A DNA stretch of 64,000 nucleotides, from the NCBI RefSeq assembly GCF_001540865.1, contig NC_033623.1:15230955-15294954 (forward strand). Reading direction: 5' to 3'. A model generated the notes under the pieces. The model was given only the letters and a program-made list of their open reading frames with translations. It did not search any database and had not been told where the DNA came from. Both the position numbers and the translations under genes were made by a program. Source of the DNA: Ananas comosus. Its lineage: Eukaryota > Streptophyta > Magnoliopsida > Poales > Bromeliaceae. Numbering within the stretch: position 1 is the stretch's first letter; each line of letters starts with the position of its first letter. This document shows, in pieces, positions 37,367 through 50,689 of the stretch.

Positions 37367-37493
37367 AACACAAGTGGTGTAGAGTTTGATGGTTGATACT
37401 CAGGGTTCAAATCTAGTTTATTCACATGTTTAGCCAAATCTATTTCTACATAAATAAACAAAACCGATAACATACTACATGTGTTTTTTTAAT
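37367..37493 (+). mobile_element. SINE copy, diverged
   Basis: Carries TTTGATGGTTGATACTCAGG, B-box GGTTCAAATCTAG, then TCTATTTCTACATAAATAAA, in the same order as the intact copies. Confidence 0.5.
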
Positions 37494-38193
37494 TTTGCTT
37501 TTTTTAAAAAATCTAACAAAAACATGTCTATTTCATCGTTTCCCCCTGCATCCAACGGTCTCGGCGACAAATCATAAGATCGAAGAAGCAAGAAAAATGA
37601 AAAATGCTTGTTGTACGTGCTTTTTGTACGTCCTATTACAATGTATCTCTTACACTTCTCAATATAATTTTTTAATTTTTTTTATTTATAAAGAAAAATT
37701 GATAAAACTAGTAAAGAAGTAATAGTCTTTGGATGGATGAAGTGTAATATTTGTACTCTACTTAAAAGGGTACAAATGGCATTGCTCAAGACGAAATTGC
37801 CCCCCCCCATTAAGTTGTACAAAACATCAAATTTACTCTTTCACATCAAATATATTTCTAAAGAGTTTACTATTACTAATTTATTTTTATGTAACTCTCT
37901 TTTGAGGGTCTATTCGAAAGAATTTGAGATTTTGGAAGGGTATACTAGAAAGTAGATATTCTTGAAGGGTAAATATGAAAGTCGGTAACTTTATAGGGGC
38001 GTATAAGGGCAATTGCCCCTGTACCCAAGCGAGAAGCTGCAGTGAGTGTGACCTCTTCAGGCGCACTAAGGGAAGCAGAGGAAGAGAGCATTTGGGCGTT
38101 TAGTAGAATATTCCGACCACAGGGCAGGGTTTTTAATATAATTTTATGATGATTAACACTTAATATCATTGATTATTATTATACTATCATTAA

Positions 38194-38230
<37 letters not shown>

Positions 38231-38472
38231 GAAAAAGAGGCAGCTGGTATTCCGAGCCTTGTCGACTTTCCAGAGCAGCATTCAAAATAGGCCCATGCTG
38301 GAAAGCTAAAAAGATTTTCTTGTCTGGTCAAAATCTGTAGCCGAAGACTCGCAAAGTCTTTGCTCGGACCCTCAACTGAAGACTTCGCAAAAAGTAGGAG
38401 AGGAGGGTGGGTTTCGCCGCTTGGCTCCAGTTCCTCCCTACCTCGGATCTCAAATTCCACCCCCCCCNACGA

Positions 38473-38580
38473 GCACATCCAACCACACAATGTTCTCCCT
38501 TCGTACAGGGTTGCGTCTCAGAGACGGCACGTCCAACCACACAATGCTCTCCCCTCGTACAGGGTTGCGTCTCAAAGACG
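38473..38580. repeat. Two-copy 54-base tandem duplication in a GC-rich island
   Basis: Units 38473-38526 and 38527-38580 differ at only a few positions; each contains CCAACCACACAATG and TACAGGGTTGCGTCTCA. The island (38400-38850) is GC-richer than its surroundings. No gene recognised. An N lies just upstream at 38468. Confidence 0.75.
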
Positions 38581-39313
38581 GTCTGCTTCGGGGTCCACTT
38601 GCTATGAACTTATTGGCGGGCAAAGGTTTCCTTCAGCCCCGCCTCGTGCGCATGACTGCTCATTAGCTGCGGAATGCATCCACACCGTGAGAATGCATCT
38701 GAACCACCCCATCACTAATTAGCCGCCAACATGAACAGGCCCGGAAACCCATCAGCTGCACCTTGTCAACTACGCCGTCAACGGTCCAGCAGCTTCACCA
38801 GAAAGTGCACGAAGGCCAAAGTATGCGGAGAGCCCACCCATTTTGAAAGGGAAAAACTGCCCATTTCGTTAACAATTGAGACGTAATAGCTAAACAAGCT
38901 ATTAATTTTGACTAATCAGTAAACAGAAATAACTCAAATCTAAACAAACAAACTTGAGGGTCTGCTTCAAAATGGCCTCTATTTAGAGGGTCTTACAACA
39001 ACTATAACAAATCAAAAGGCTACTTTCATGATATCAACTCTAAATGTCATGAGGCAAAAAATTTTTAAAAAATAAAACAACTCAAATAGATTTTTATCTT
39101 TTGCTACAGTGATCTATTGTTGTGTTAAATATACTCGTGAACAATAGTTTGACCACCTGCTGTTCATAACTATAAATTTTTCACCAATACACCGGTCGAG
39201 ACCAATCTCAAAAGAAAGCGAGGCCTTCTGATGCAGAACATGCATTCTCAAACCTTCTCGACCAACAAAAGAGGAACTTCGAGCAGCTCAATCAGAGAAA
39301 AGGCAAATGGCGA

Positions 39314-42300
39314 TCATGCTATCGGCTGCCGCCTCCTGCAATTGAAATGATAGACTAATTGATAAGAATACGGAGAGATTGCCTCGTAGACGGCGTGATG
39401 TGGGTGCACGAGAAAATTTTGAAAGTTCTTCATTTTGGCCCTCCTATCTGAGGAGAATTTATGCCAGCACCTGGTGTGCTCGTTCGTATGTAAAACCACG
39501 AATCCATCTCTTCTAATTTTTATCTCATATTTTGAATCCATTCATCTAATTTCCAAGTAGACAAAAGACTGCAACTGCACAAGTCACATGGATTAAATAT
39601 GGATTAAATATGAGATTGGTTTGAGGGCAGACAGATATGTGATACGCGGATGCACTGGGTGTAGACAATAGTTTTTCCTCTAACAGTAAATGGAAAAAAA
39701 AGAGAAGAAACAAAACACTGTTAAAAGTTCGGTGTGCCGATCATTCAGCTTATGTTATATGTTTGAGAAACAAAGTGAAACTAGGGTAAAAGCTTGTGGA
39801 CTAGTACGATTTACCAACTCGAATAATATGGACAAAATAGTCTTAATTCTTAAAATATAAAATTACCTCTTAGATCGGACACGGTCTTCCTCAAAGTCCA
39901 TCACTCCAGACTCAGCGAAGATCTCTTCACTGCCCCGTAAGTCCATGTCGGCCTGCTTAAATTGTGTAACTTCTGCCATCATAAGTGAGACACATAGACC
40001 GACATTTGCTAAATTTCATAAGCAATTGGCCATTATACACAGCTGGTGAAATGATGACCCAAAATAAAAATAACTAAAAAGTCACGTCACCATCAAGTTC
40101 CCCTATTTTTATAGTTTATGATATAAGTATAGTCAAAGCAATATGTGCTAATATTAGTGTCAGACACGCTTTTCAAAACATCAGATTCACCTTGATAGAT
40201 TTTTTGACATCTTCCACTCTGTCTTCAACTTCTTTTCGGTGTTTCTTATTTGCCTCACTCATCATATCAGCCCATTTGATTTTCTCCTGAATTGAATGAA
40301 GTAGACTATCTGAAGAGCCCAACCTGCAAATTTCATACACCGAGTACAAACAGCAGATTTTATACTAAAATTAATCCATGTAATGGTGCACAAATACTCC
40401 AATCAATGAAGCAAAGTAAATTTAAAGGAATGGTGCGAGAGGGAGAGATCATTGGTACAGATTCATAATTAATTCTGCAGTTATCTTATCTCAAACATGA
40501 ATTTGATGACTCGTTAATCAGGAATGAAAAATTAAATGACCGACTCAACACCACTGATCAGATTCATCTTATTCTACTTACTCCTTTTGTCCATTACTCT
40601 AATAACTCTTTGCAAAAATGAGAAAATTGTATTTCCACAAATTTAGCATTATATACCAGAAAAATCTCTTTATGCTCATTGAAATCCACAATTTTGGATA
40701 GTAATCGAGCAGAAGGTAACGTCTTCTCATTTATACCCAACTATTCGAGTCTTTTCAGTTTGGATTTTGATATTGATGGTGATGCAGAATAAGCCTGAAC
40801 CAATGTTGATCGGATTAAATCAATTTAGTTCATCGTGTTTAAATTAAATTAAATTAGTTGAACATATCTTTTAGTTAGTTAAATCAGTATTTTTAGCTAT
40901 CCTCTTATTTTGGTTATATCTGTATTTGTTAAGATTTTTATTGTTTAGTTAATCACTAGATAAGGTTGTTATAATTAATTATTTAAGATAAAATCGAACT
41001 GAAGTTAGTTACGTGTATCTAAGGCTAAGGATACTACTACAAATAAGGTGTAGAGCATCATTGTATGAAGAGGATGACATTAATAATTAATAATAAATAA
41101 TAAATAAATAATAAATTAATAAAATATGATTCGAAGCTTTGGTGCACGAGCAATCTTTTTTCTTCACGAATGCGTCGCTCTGGAGTTTGCTACAGAATGA
41201 GTCCAGTTCCGAAACGAGTTCGATTCAAGAGTGAGTCATAATTATCTTTTTTTACTATTTTTTCCTTCTTGCTTTATTTTTTTACTTTTGAATTTTTCTA
41301 TTAAAGATTAATTTCATAATTATTTTTAATTACAGAAATATCCAAAAAATCAAAAACTATTCAAAAAATATTTCAAATTTTTTTAAAATTATAAATCATA
41401 TTTTGGAACCCTCTAAAATATAAAACCCTATATCCCATCCTACATCAGATGGTGTACTTGAAATAGGCAAGTGAGATATTGATGGTGTACTTGAAGTAGA
41501 CAAGTGACATTGCACATCTGCTTGGTTAGAATTATATGCTATTGGTAGAATAAGCATGCAATTGTTGCTATATCGATTTATTGAGAATTTTAAATTAGTT
41601 GATACAATCATCTTGAGTTATTGAATTAGAAATATAATCATCTATAAGAAATGCTTATGACGATGTCACATGATTCTATATTTATGGAGTACAAACCCAA
41701 CAAAAACATCTTCATCCTCAAATTACCTTACAAGAAAGCAAGAGCAGTGCTTAAATAGCCAATCAAATATCAAAATTAAACTTACCAGCTTGTCAACGTC
41801 TGTATCATGTTGCTAAGCTGTTCAGGTCGAGGATCCCTCCCAGCTGCAAATTGCACCTGCACAACATGTAAAAAGTGAAATAATTGAATAAAAAACGAAT
41901 ATTTGAGATTTCTCAGAACAAGAAAATCAACATATAGTTGAATTGACAATTCATTCAGACCTCAAAGCACCGGCGAAGCTGATCCAGTTTGCCTCTAACA
42001 ATACCCTATAAGTGCAACAATGAATGAGTCATTCAGAATTTAGGTTACACTTTACAAACCACTATTCAAAAGTTAAAAAGTATAGAGGCATTGAACAAAT
42101 GCTTCATTGGAAAAATTCCAAACACAGAAATTTTGGTAGGTGCCACATATCTGCTAAACTTGTAGCCAATCAAGAAGAAAGTAGAATGATACATCAAATG
42201 GTAGGAAAAACAGTGGCAGAATGACCACCGATAGAACTTATTGTGAATAAAACAATGTAGTTTCTTGTGGAATGACAATCTAGTTTCCTTGTTAGGCCAA

Positions 42301-45300
42301 AGAACAACCAGAATTTAATTTACCCTCACGACAATGGCTAGCATTAATTGTGTAACCTACATATGCATGTAAGGTTAATACAGAAAGCACTCACTGAATA
42401 CATGCATTCATTGATGAGGAAGTCTTCAAGCTCCCTTACGTTGGAAACATCTAGTTCTTGCATGAGTTGATCATAAGGCAATACCTGACAGCAACCATGA
42501 TAATTAAGTAGAATCTTCAATGCAGATAACATTAACTCAAAAATAGCTAACAGACTATACGATCAATTAAACCTGCAAGCTAGCTCTTGGAAAGTGTTTC
42601 GAAAGATCATTAGTCATTGGCATTGCAAGGAATCAGCTAACAGACTATACGATCTAAAAAATGTGGAGATAATGAGGAAATTATATCCCAGAAAAAAAAA
42701 AATTTAAAATAAACCTTGCAATATGCCATCTATTAGAAGATTTTATTGTTTCCAGATGATGAACTTAACAATTTCCATTTAAGGCCATTATCTAGTTTCG
42801 GCAGGATCTTGGAAAGGGGCATTTAAAGAGAGTCCTATCATTTAGCATTTATAGGAAGAGATTTAACCCAGCAACCATATGGTTGCAAGCTTAAGACCTT
42901 TACCATTAGAAAAATAAAAAAAAAGGAAAAAAAAAAGATGAAACATAACCTACATGCCGTAAAAGAAATTTCAACTTTCTTGACAGCATGATCATCTAAA
43001 AGCTACAGCAACTCAGTGTTACTGAACTTCACCGAAAATCAAAATTATGATTCCCAACATGCATAAACAGTATATACAAACATTCGCCATATAAACCAAT
43101 ACAATTTTTTCGCAAGCTTTCCCTTATAGCTTCTACACACTTCATAGAAGTAAATTGTATACTAAAGCAATGTATACAAGTAGGTTATGGTGCCTTTCTG
43201 TTAGATGTTTGTGAAAATAGGGAGCTAGCCTGACCTTAGCAAAAGATGAGAATGTCCTTTATAACATAATGGCGGGCTGAACGCATAAGCATACAAGTTA
43301 TTTCCATTAGCTTCTCAACATGCTTCACTTCTGCCAAGTTTAAGATTTCAAACAAAAAGCAAAGAGACACTGCTGTATTTATTGAGAAAGCAAAGTATGC
43401 AATGAAACTGCTGTAATCTTGGATGCCTTGGCAAATCCAGATGCTTATTTTCACAATATAATGATGTCATATATGAAAATAAGTACATCATGAAAGATCA
43501 GTGGGCCTATAAGTGTCTGATTGGCCCAGATGTGCCGTGAAGCATTCAACAAGAAGTGTTCCACCAAGAATCGCTTCTTAGTGAAGCATCAACTTGCAGC
43601 ACAACCTGAAAGCGTGAAATGAACCTTGTAGGAATCAGATGTGGTCACTAGTCAAAAACACACTAAACATACTATTATGCAACTGCTTAACATTAACTCC
43701 CTCTTATGCAAAACAAAAGTGCAGCCAAACAGCCCTATAGCACTGATTCTAGTGGGATGAATACATCAACTCCACGCAAATCCTAGATTAAGAACAGAAA
43801 TGTCGCTATGAAGAGGCTGAAACAATTAAACCTGTATACCTTTCGATTTTATCAAGTCATAACCTTTTTGTTCTCTTTCTTTTGAGCTAATTCTTATGCA
43901 ATGCAACCAAAGAACAGGCTCTGAAAGAAATTCTCTATAAATAAATTGGATGAAAGTGAAAATATATTTGGTGTGGGTAGTGGTTTTAGTTGTTTTCACC
44001 TCGAAGGCGCTAGGGCAACAAGCCACAGAGCTACGAAATGGAACCACAGAGATTACTCTTTAGCAAACAATACAAGGATGGTAGATGGAAAAAAAAGGGG
44101 GAAATTACTCGTCACACCTTTAGCTCACAACCAGAAATATGTGCCTGCCTATGAACAGGAAGTCAAACTCATATTCTGTTGGTTATAACTTGATTAAGCA
44201 GCAATTCCCTTGCAGTATATTAGGTAGCTGAGATATTTTTGTATCATATCGTTCATCTAAAACATCAAATTTAATTGATCATATGCAATTAGGGAAGTAT
44301 AAGAATTATCAAGAAAGCAGAACATATACAAATATGACCTATGGAGATACAAAGATACAACTATTCCATACAGAAAAAAAAAAAAAGTGCCACATGTCAT
44401 TCTATGGCAACCAGCCTCTTTATGTTGTAACTCATACTAAAGCAGACCCAAGAATTAAAAGTTAACTACAAAGAGGCAACAAAAAGCACAATTTGAGTTA
44501 ATATGCAAATGCATACCTTGTCTGTCTCAGCCAGAGTCAGCACAGTTAGTTGCTTTAGCTTCCGAGCTTGATCAGGCAATAGCGCAGGGAGACAGCCAGC
44601 ATTGCCTATAACAAAAACATTTCCATGTAAGGTCTCACGAACATGCAAGGACTCCTGCTTTTATTGCTCATACGGCATAAGCGACTATAACAATAAATGA
44701 TGAGTTCACAGAAAAGGAGGATCAACAATTTCTCATCAGCAAAAGCAGCTATGTACCAATGATAAACCATTCGATAATAAGGTATTATGCTGCTGGACTG
44801 AGAAGTAAATTTAAATACCTCTATTACATCATTAAACTCGAGCATTCAAAACCAGTAATAGTGTCATACATGTTGCCTATGCTCGAACATTCGTAAAGTC
44901 ATACCAGCACTAAATGGCAACAATCCACACAAGGAATAGGAATATCATTTTAAGAAACTTTGGATAGAGTACATGACATGTACGACAACATATAGCAAGT
45001 TGCCATATGAGAAACCATTCTTCAGATATTACAGAAAATCAGAGTTTGCACTCTTTAAGTATTCTTAGAAAGGTTACAACGGGAGCAACTTTAATATATA
45101 CAACCACCAAGATAATCTCCAACCAGTTTTACGCTCTCCAGATAGTTTTCAAAAAGGTAAAATATAAAGCAGCAGAATTTTCACCACACCAGAGGTGATA
45201 GTTAGAAAAGTTGAAGAGTAGCATGCAAGCTAGAATCTAATTACACAAACGGGAGAATGGTACAGAAGATAATAACCAAAGTGATGGCATAGCATACTGT

Positions 45301-46120
45301 AATTGCTGAATTGCAGGAAGCCTCAATCTCATTTAACTACACATAAACCACTTCACAAAAATATGTTTTTTTCCTATTAATGTCGTCCCTTAGTTTACTA
45401 AAAGAATCCGTGCAATTATGCATCAGACAATTGGTTAAGATTCAGACGCCATAAACAGTACTTAGATTTATAATTCTAAATATTTATTATTAATAAGGAG
45501 TCAAATTTTCAACAATTGAGCAAATACAGTTAATCTGGAAGTGCAACTAAAATATCCTCTACATGACACATAACCAAGCAGATGCAGAGAGTAAAAGCAT
45601 AACAAGTGCTTCAAGAAGAGGAAAAGAATCATCATAATCACTATTACGGACACGCAACAACATGTTCGGTAATAAGCACATTGATCAACAGGTGCAAACA
45701 GCGAAATATATACACAGCGACACAAACATGTACACGGAAACTGTTGAAATAGATAATGTAGCATCTAGGGCTGGGAAAAAGTAAAAAAAAAGAGTACCAA
45801 ACCAAAATTCTTACTCTTGTAATCACTCCATGTGCCATATGCAAACAATCGAAGCAAATCAAAAGAAGTGGAATACTGCGTCCCTTGAAGCTGCAACATA
45901 CACAAAAAGTTAGTCGAAAAACAAATCCATTTCAACAACCTAGCAAGATTAGAGCTACAACCTTGGAGAGATTGGGGACGGAGAGAATCTCGGAGAAGGC
46001 GAAGAGCGAAGGGTGGGACGTGGCCTCAGCGATTAGGCTAGCGAGCTGCGGCGCTTCGAGAGTCGCCGCGTGCTTCACGAAATGGTCGATGAGCTCCGCT
46101 TGCTTCCGCTCGATCTCCAT
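39314..46120 (-). CDS. CSN7: COP9 signalosome complex subunit 7 (9 exons)
   Basis: CSN7 (FUSCA5 in Arabidopsis) is a PCI-domain subunit of the COP9 signalosome, which removes NEDD8/RUB from cullins. Coding exons, 5' to 3' on the minus strand: 45962-46120, 45815-45890, 44517-44605, 42395-42484, 41961-42005, 41786-41856, 40191-40323, 39867-39952 and 39314-39335. Their lengths sum to 771 bases, and all junctions are GT/AG and keep frame, giving 256 residues; plant CSN7 is about 260. Diagnostic segments are EATSHPSLFAFSEIL in exon 1, KLKQLTVLTLAETDK in exon 3, LDVSNVRELEDFLINECMY in exon 4 (PCI/winged-helix region), KIKWADMMSE in exon 7, and a basic C-terminus ending KRRRQPIA. The last exon supplies only seven full codons plus the stop. 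Introns reach 2.0 kb and are AT-rich. No lesion is seen. Confidence 0.95.
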
Positions 46121-46226
46121 CGCCCTCCGCCGCTTCAGCCTCGGGCGCTCCTCTCCTCCTCCTTCGTCGTCGTCTTCTTCCTGCTTCTTCTTCTTCTTCT
46201 CCTCCTATAGGGTTCGATCAGAGCGA

Positions 46227-46235
46227 TTAGGGTTT
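46227..46235 (-). promoter_or_regulatory. Telo-box (AAACCCTAA) just upstream of CSN7
   Basis: The minus strand reads AAACCCTAA about 107 bases upstream of the CSN7 ATG. Telo-boxes are common near the 5' ends of plant housekeeping and translation-related genes. A pyrimidine-rich (CTT/CTC)n stretch on the plus strand lies between it and the ATG. No clear TATA box is seen. Confidence 0.45.
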
Positions 46236-48764
46236 CAAATTTAGCAAGAGAGAAAGAGTTTGTCGGAAGGGGACAAGGGACGCGAGTGCCTGTTCTTTTC
46301 CTTGTCTCCTCATTTCCTTCCTCCTATTTTATTTTCTTTGTAGGGTGTGCTTGGGCGGCCCAATAAAATCATGTTTCTAAAGTTGGGCTCTCATAGGGAA
46401 TTGATGTGTAAGCAAAGCCCTAAGCCCACGCCAAACTTATTAGTTGGGCCTAAACAAGCGAATCTGGCCCAAAACCTATTTCGCAAATGCTCTTTCTATT
46501 TAGGGTTAATTAACGGATAGCAGATGCATCCCTGCAAAGTTCAACTTTAATGCAAAATTAATTAACAGTGTATTAGCCACGGGATAATTAAATCTCTTCT
46601 TTTATGTTTATAGTGCACGCATAGTTTTTGAGTTGGTCGAATTCAAACAAGAAATCTATGTAATACGATCTATTTAGTGGTAGGCCTTCTAAAACAAATA
46701 TAATAATTACCGATAACCATAAGATGGGCACGTTATAAGTTTACATATCATTGAAGAGCAATTTGCCTAATCTCAACGCAAGCTGCAATTTTAAACAATA
46801 TTTCAGTAGCTTCTGATTCGAATCTATAGGGAAAAGATTCGCAGTGTATAAACTTTATAACCGTATAACAAAGTCTACGGATCTCAGTTAAAAGATCAAA
46901 AAGCCAAGCCCCGGGGGAGGGGGGAATCAGATGCCACTTTGAGCTTGGTCCACCAAAGGAGTTAAATAGGTTACATTATTTTACACATAATAATTTTACT
47001 TTCTTTTTTAAAAAATTTTTTACAAGATGAAATTACTAGTCTACTCTAATAAAGGTTGCAAAAATAAAGGGAGAAATGCATGAAACTTATTTGAGCTGTC
47101 GCCCATTTTGGGTCACTGTCCAGTAATTCTATTATTTAATTTTTTAAGTTGATTAATTTAAAATACGTAATAGTTTATTATTCTTCTGTCAAAATATTAA
47201 ACGTTTTGTAATTTTTCTGATGCAAGCCGTATGAATTATATGAAATATTCTAAATAAAATCTAACATAAATAGAGGAAGAATAAAGAGGTGTTTGGTCTA
47301 AATAATTTTATTTTCATTAAACCATGTAGTAATTATTTTTTCTAATAAAAATTTTTTAATTTTAGAGATTGTGAAACTAGAAGCGGCAAAAATCTCAGTT
47401 GGAAAAGATGGCACGAAGAAAAGAAGAGAGGACGAGGGTTTGAAAAGAAGGCACGACACACGTGATAGGTTGGGACGTACGAGACCCAACACAAAAAAAA
47501 AAAAAGAAAAAAAGAAAAAAAGAAAAAAAAAAGAGGATGCCACCTTTTTAGCCGTTTCCATCTTTGCTTTCCACACATCCATGCACCCTTCTTTCTTCTT
47601 CATGCTTTGGTGGCTTTTGATCTCATCTTTTCACCTTCTATAAAGATTAAAGGAGAGTAAAATAAACTTATTTTGGTAGTGCATTTTTATGCTTAAATAA
47701 AAAATAAAGGGGCAAAAAAAAAAAGACATTTGCTAAATGGGACCAAGGAAAAATATAGTGTAAGCTAGAGATTAAAAAGCTTTACAATTGTACTGTAAGG
47801 TTTTCTTTAATTATAACTTCCTTGTTCTTCCACAAAAGCAATTTTTCTTGAATTATAATGCAACTTGAATTCTTAATATTGTTGATGAAGTCCTAAAATA
47901 ACGATCTGACTTTTTGCGAAAGAGTAAGAAGTTTGTGCAATTGATTTTAGTTACTGTAAACACAGTAAGCAATGTTTATACGTACATTACTTTTGAGAAT
48001 AATATATGATTGGCNGCTTGACTACAAATTCACATTCTTTTTCCTTTTTTTTTTTGACTAATTTGCATAAAAAATTTACTAATCTTGTAATTTTATAAAA
48101 GTGGGTCACTATTTTGAATTTTACAAATTTGGATCGAATTTTCAACAAACTAAAGGAAAAAAAAAGATAAGACGACAAGAGTCAGAGAATAATGCAATTT
48201 TTCTGAAACAGTGTGTTTTTTTTTATCAAAATAGTATAATTTTTATTTTAAAGAGTATAATTTTTATCTCAAAAAGTACAACATTTATATTAAACGGTAC
48301 AATTTTTTTATAAAATAATATAATTTTATTTTAATGGTACAATATTTATCTTCTTTTTTTTTCTGATTTTTAGATTTTTCGATAGCAAACAATATATAAT
48401 GTTCTCTCAAAGAGAGAAAAAAAATTTTCTTTATTTTTTTACTTTTTATTCTTTTTTTTTTTCTACCCTTTTGTATTTTTGTTTGTTCTTTGATGATGGG
48501 TGCGTCTTTTTCCCTCATCCGCATGGGTGACGAGCACCTTCTCGACAATGACCTCATCATCTTTGTTTACTTCGCCTTCACCCGGGCCCCCTCTGAGTTC
48601 TCCTTTTTTTTCTCCAGCGTCGGCGAAGGTAGAGGCAGAGGAAGAGGAGGCAGCGCCACCCTTATTACCGTTGCCGAGGGCTGCCGATGTCGATGGAGAA
48701 GGAGACAGAGGAATAGGAGGTGGCCCCGCTCTTGTTACCGCCGCTGTGGCACCCTAACGCTCTA

Positions 48765-49020
48765 AAAGCTTAAGCTTGCAGAGAACAGTATTTATATATT
48801 TTTATATTTCACACCCTCCCTCACGTCTAGATTTGAGATTTTTTATAAGGCGCATGACGTGAACTTGAATTAAATAGAAAAAAATTCATAATTTAGGAGT
48901 CTGACGTGACTCGAACTCAGGATTTTCTATTCAGATACTATGTAAAACAATCGTTGTACTTTAAAAATTTAAACGTATAGAGAATAATATTTAAATATTT
49001 TTATATTTAACATGCTTATA
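48765..49020. repeat. Direct-repeat pair flanking retroelement-like sequence
   Basis: A segment of the form AGAGAA(C/T)A(G/A)TATTTA...TATTTTTATATTT occurs at about 48780-48810 and 48979-49011. Between them is a CTCGAACTCAGGAT word resembling repeat-derived tRNA-like sequence. Probably debris of a transposon; class unknown. Confidence 0.35.
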
Positions 49021-49798
49021 TTCTAATAAAAAATAAAAAAAATAAAAAAATAAAGTATGGTCGGCGTGAAACACGTACGGTGTCATGTGCCTCTTCGTTC
49101 CTGCAAAACCCACCCAAATACAACCTAAAACAAGCTTTTCGTTGTTAATTTACTCCATCCCAAAAGCCGAGCCACACAACCCACCCGACAAGAAAAATGT
49201 TACCTGGACCAGGTCCACCGTATCCACTGTAAAACGGTTCATACTTTCCTCCTTAAATATATAATATATATATCTTACAATCCAAATATTAACGTATAGA
49301 TATTAAAAAAAAAAACTGTAGCTGTAGAATTCTGGTAATTAATTAGTTAGTTCTACAATTCAATGTTATTAAAAAAATTATTACTCAATCTATTAAAATA
49401 GATTGTCAACAATTGTATTATTTAGCGCATCTAGCATATTTGTACACTGACCTGTGCTAAACGGCTAAACGCTCTAAGTTATACCTTCAATTTTGGGGGC
49501 AATTTTCCATCGACCAAATCTCATCATAAAAAATTAAAAAGAGGATTTAAGTGTTAGATAGAATAAACAGTGACAAGATGTTGTGAACCTCATGGTGGGT
49601 GCATGCAGCATGCAGTAGTTTCTCCTTGCAAAGTGATTTCCATTTGCTAAACCCCAGATGATTTATTAGGGTCTGAATGCCAATCTCTAAATATACTCAT
49701 TACTATATAAATGAGATACTAATAATTATGCTTTTTATTATATTTATTATTATTTATTGTTTTATTATTGTATTGTTGTTGTTTATTTATTTTTGGAA

Positions 49799-50290
49799 AA
49801 ACTTCAAATACCATCAATATGGTTTCGTACTTTTTTACTTTAGTATTCTGTGGTTTAAAGTGCATAAATTTTGTACCATGTGGTTTCATATTTCTTTTTT
49901 GTCGGCTCCTCTGATAATATTTCGTTAAATTATATAAAAAAAACTTCAGATACCACATCTAGATTTATCAAATATTTCTTTAGTACCATTTAGTTTTACT
50001 TTTGTCACTGATTTTTTTTCCTCCGTTAATATTTTGTTAAATTATATACAAAAAACTTCCGATAACCTACCTATGTTTATCGAATATTCACTTTAGTATC
50101 CTTTAATTTTAACTTTGTCACTGATTTAACGAAAAAATGAGTGAAATAAATAATGAAAAGAGAAAAATAAAATCACATGTATTAATTTGATACACTTTAA
50201 ATTATAGAATATTAAAATAAAAAAATATGGTATCACTAGAGCTAACTTGATATATTTTACGTGTGAAACTAAGGGAGGTATTTGAAGTTT
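49799..50290. repeat. MULE-like palindromic repeat, copy 3 with internal duplications
   Basis: Inverted ends AAACTTCAAATACC and GGTATTTGAAGTTT bound 492 bases. The AAACTTC...GATACC module recurs inside at about 49947 and 50055, suggesting repeated self-insertion or unequal exchange. Confidence 0.5.
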
Positions 50291-50610
50291 ATTTTTTTTT
50301 TTGTTTTGTCTTCCAAGCGGTGTTCACTGTTTCGAGCTAAACCCCACGGGGACCCATCTCTTTTTAACTTTCCCAACAGTTTGACTGGATTGGGGAGAAA
50401 AGCTATTCCCCTCACTCACAACGCCGAGTGCCCCAACTCCCCCCTACCCTTCCCAAGGGCACGACACAGATAAAATAAAAAAATAAAAATTAAGGGAAAA
50501 TAAAGAGAGAGACTCAGAGGGGGGTGGGGGAGAGAGAGACTGGGGTTTAAGTGCGTCGGGTTCGTCTCTTTCTCTCATTCTAAATAATCAGTCTCTTTCC
50601 CATCATTCCC

Positions 50611-50642
50611 CTCGCTCTCGCTCTCGCTCTCGCTCTCGCTCT
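50611..50642 (+). promoter_or_regulatory. (CTCGCT)n pyrimidine-rich leader repeat before the NRG2-like gene
   Basis: About five tandem CTCGCT hexamers end 47 bases before the ATG at 50690. Such CT tracts (Y-patches) are frequent in plant core promoters and leaders. I see no convincing TATA box nearby. Confidence 0.5.
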
Positions 50643-50689
50643 AGTCGGTGGAGTAATAGCATCTAAGAGGAGAGTGGAATTTTGGCGCG

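Larger units (their letters stand above)
46260..50600. other. Intergenic between CSN7 and the NRG2-like gene (divergent promoters)
   Basis: The two genes are transcribed away from each other. Besides the repeats at 48765 and 49799 there is a GC-rich patch at 48480-48760 resembling a fragment of coding sequence but unidentifiable. The remainder is AT-rich. Confidence 0.4.

Noticed and set aside
40780..41110. Possible solo LTR in CSN7 intron 6
   Set aside because: The sequence has LTR-like flavour but no TG...CA boundaries with a target duplication could be fixed.
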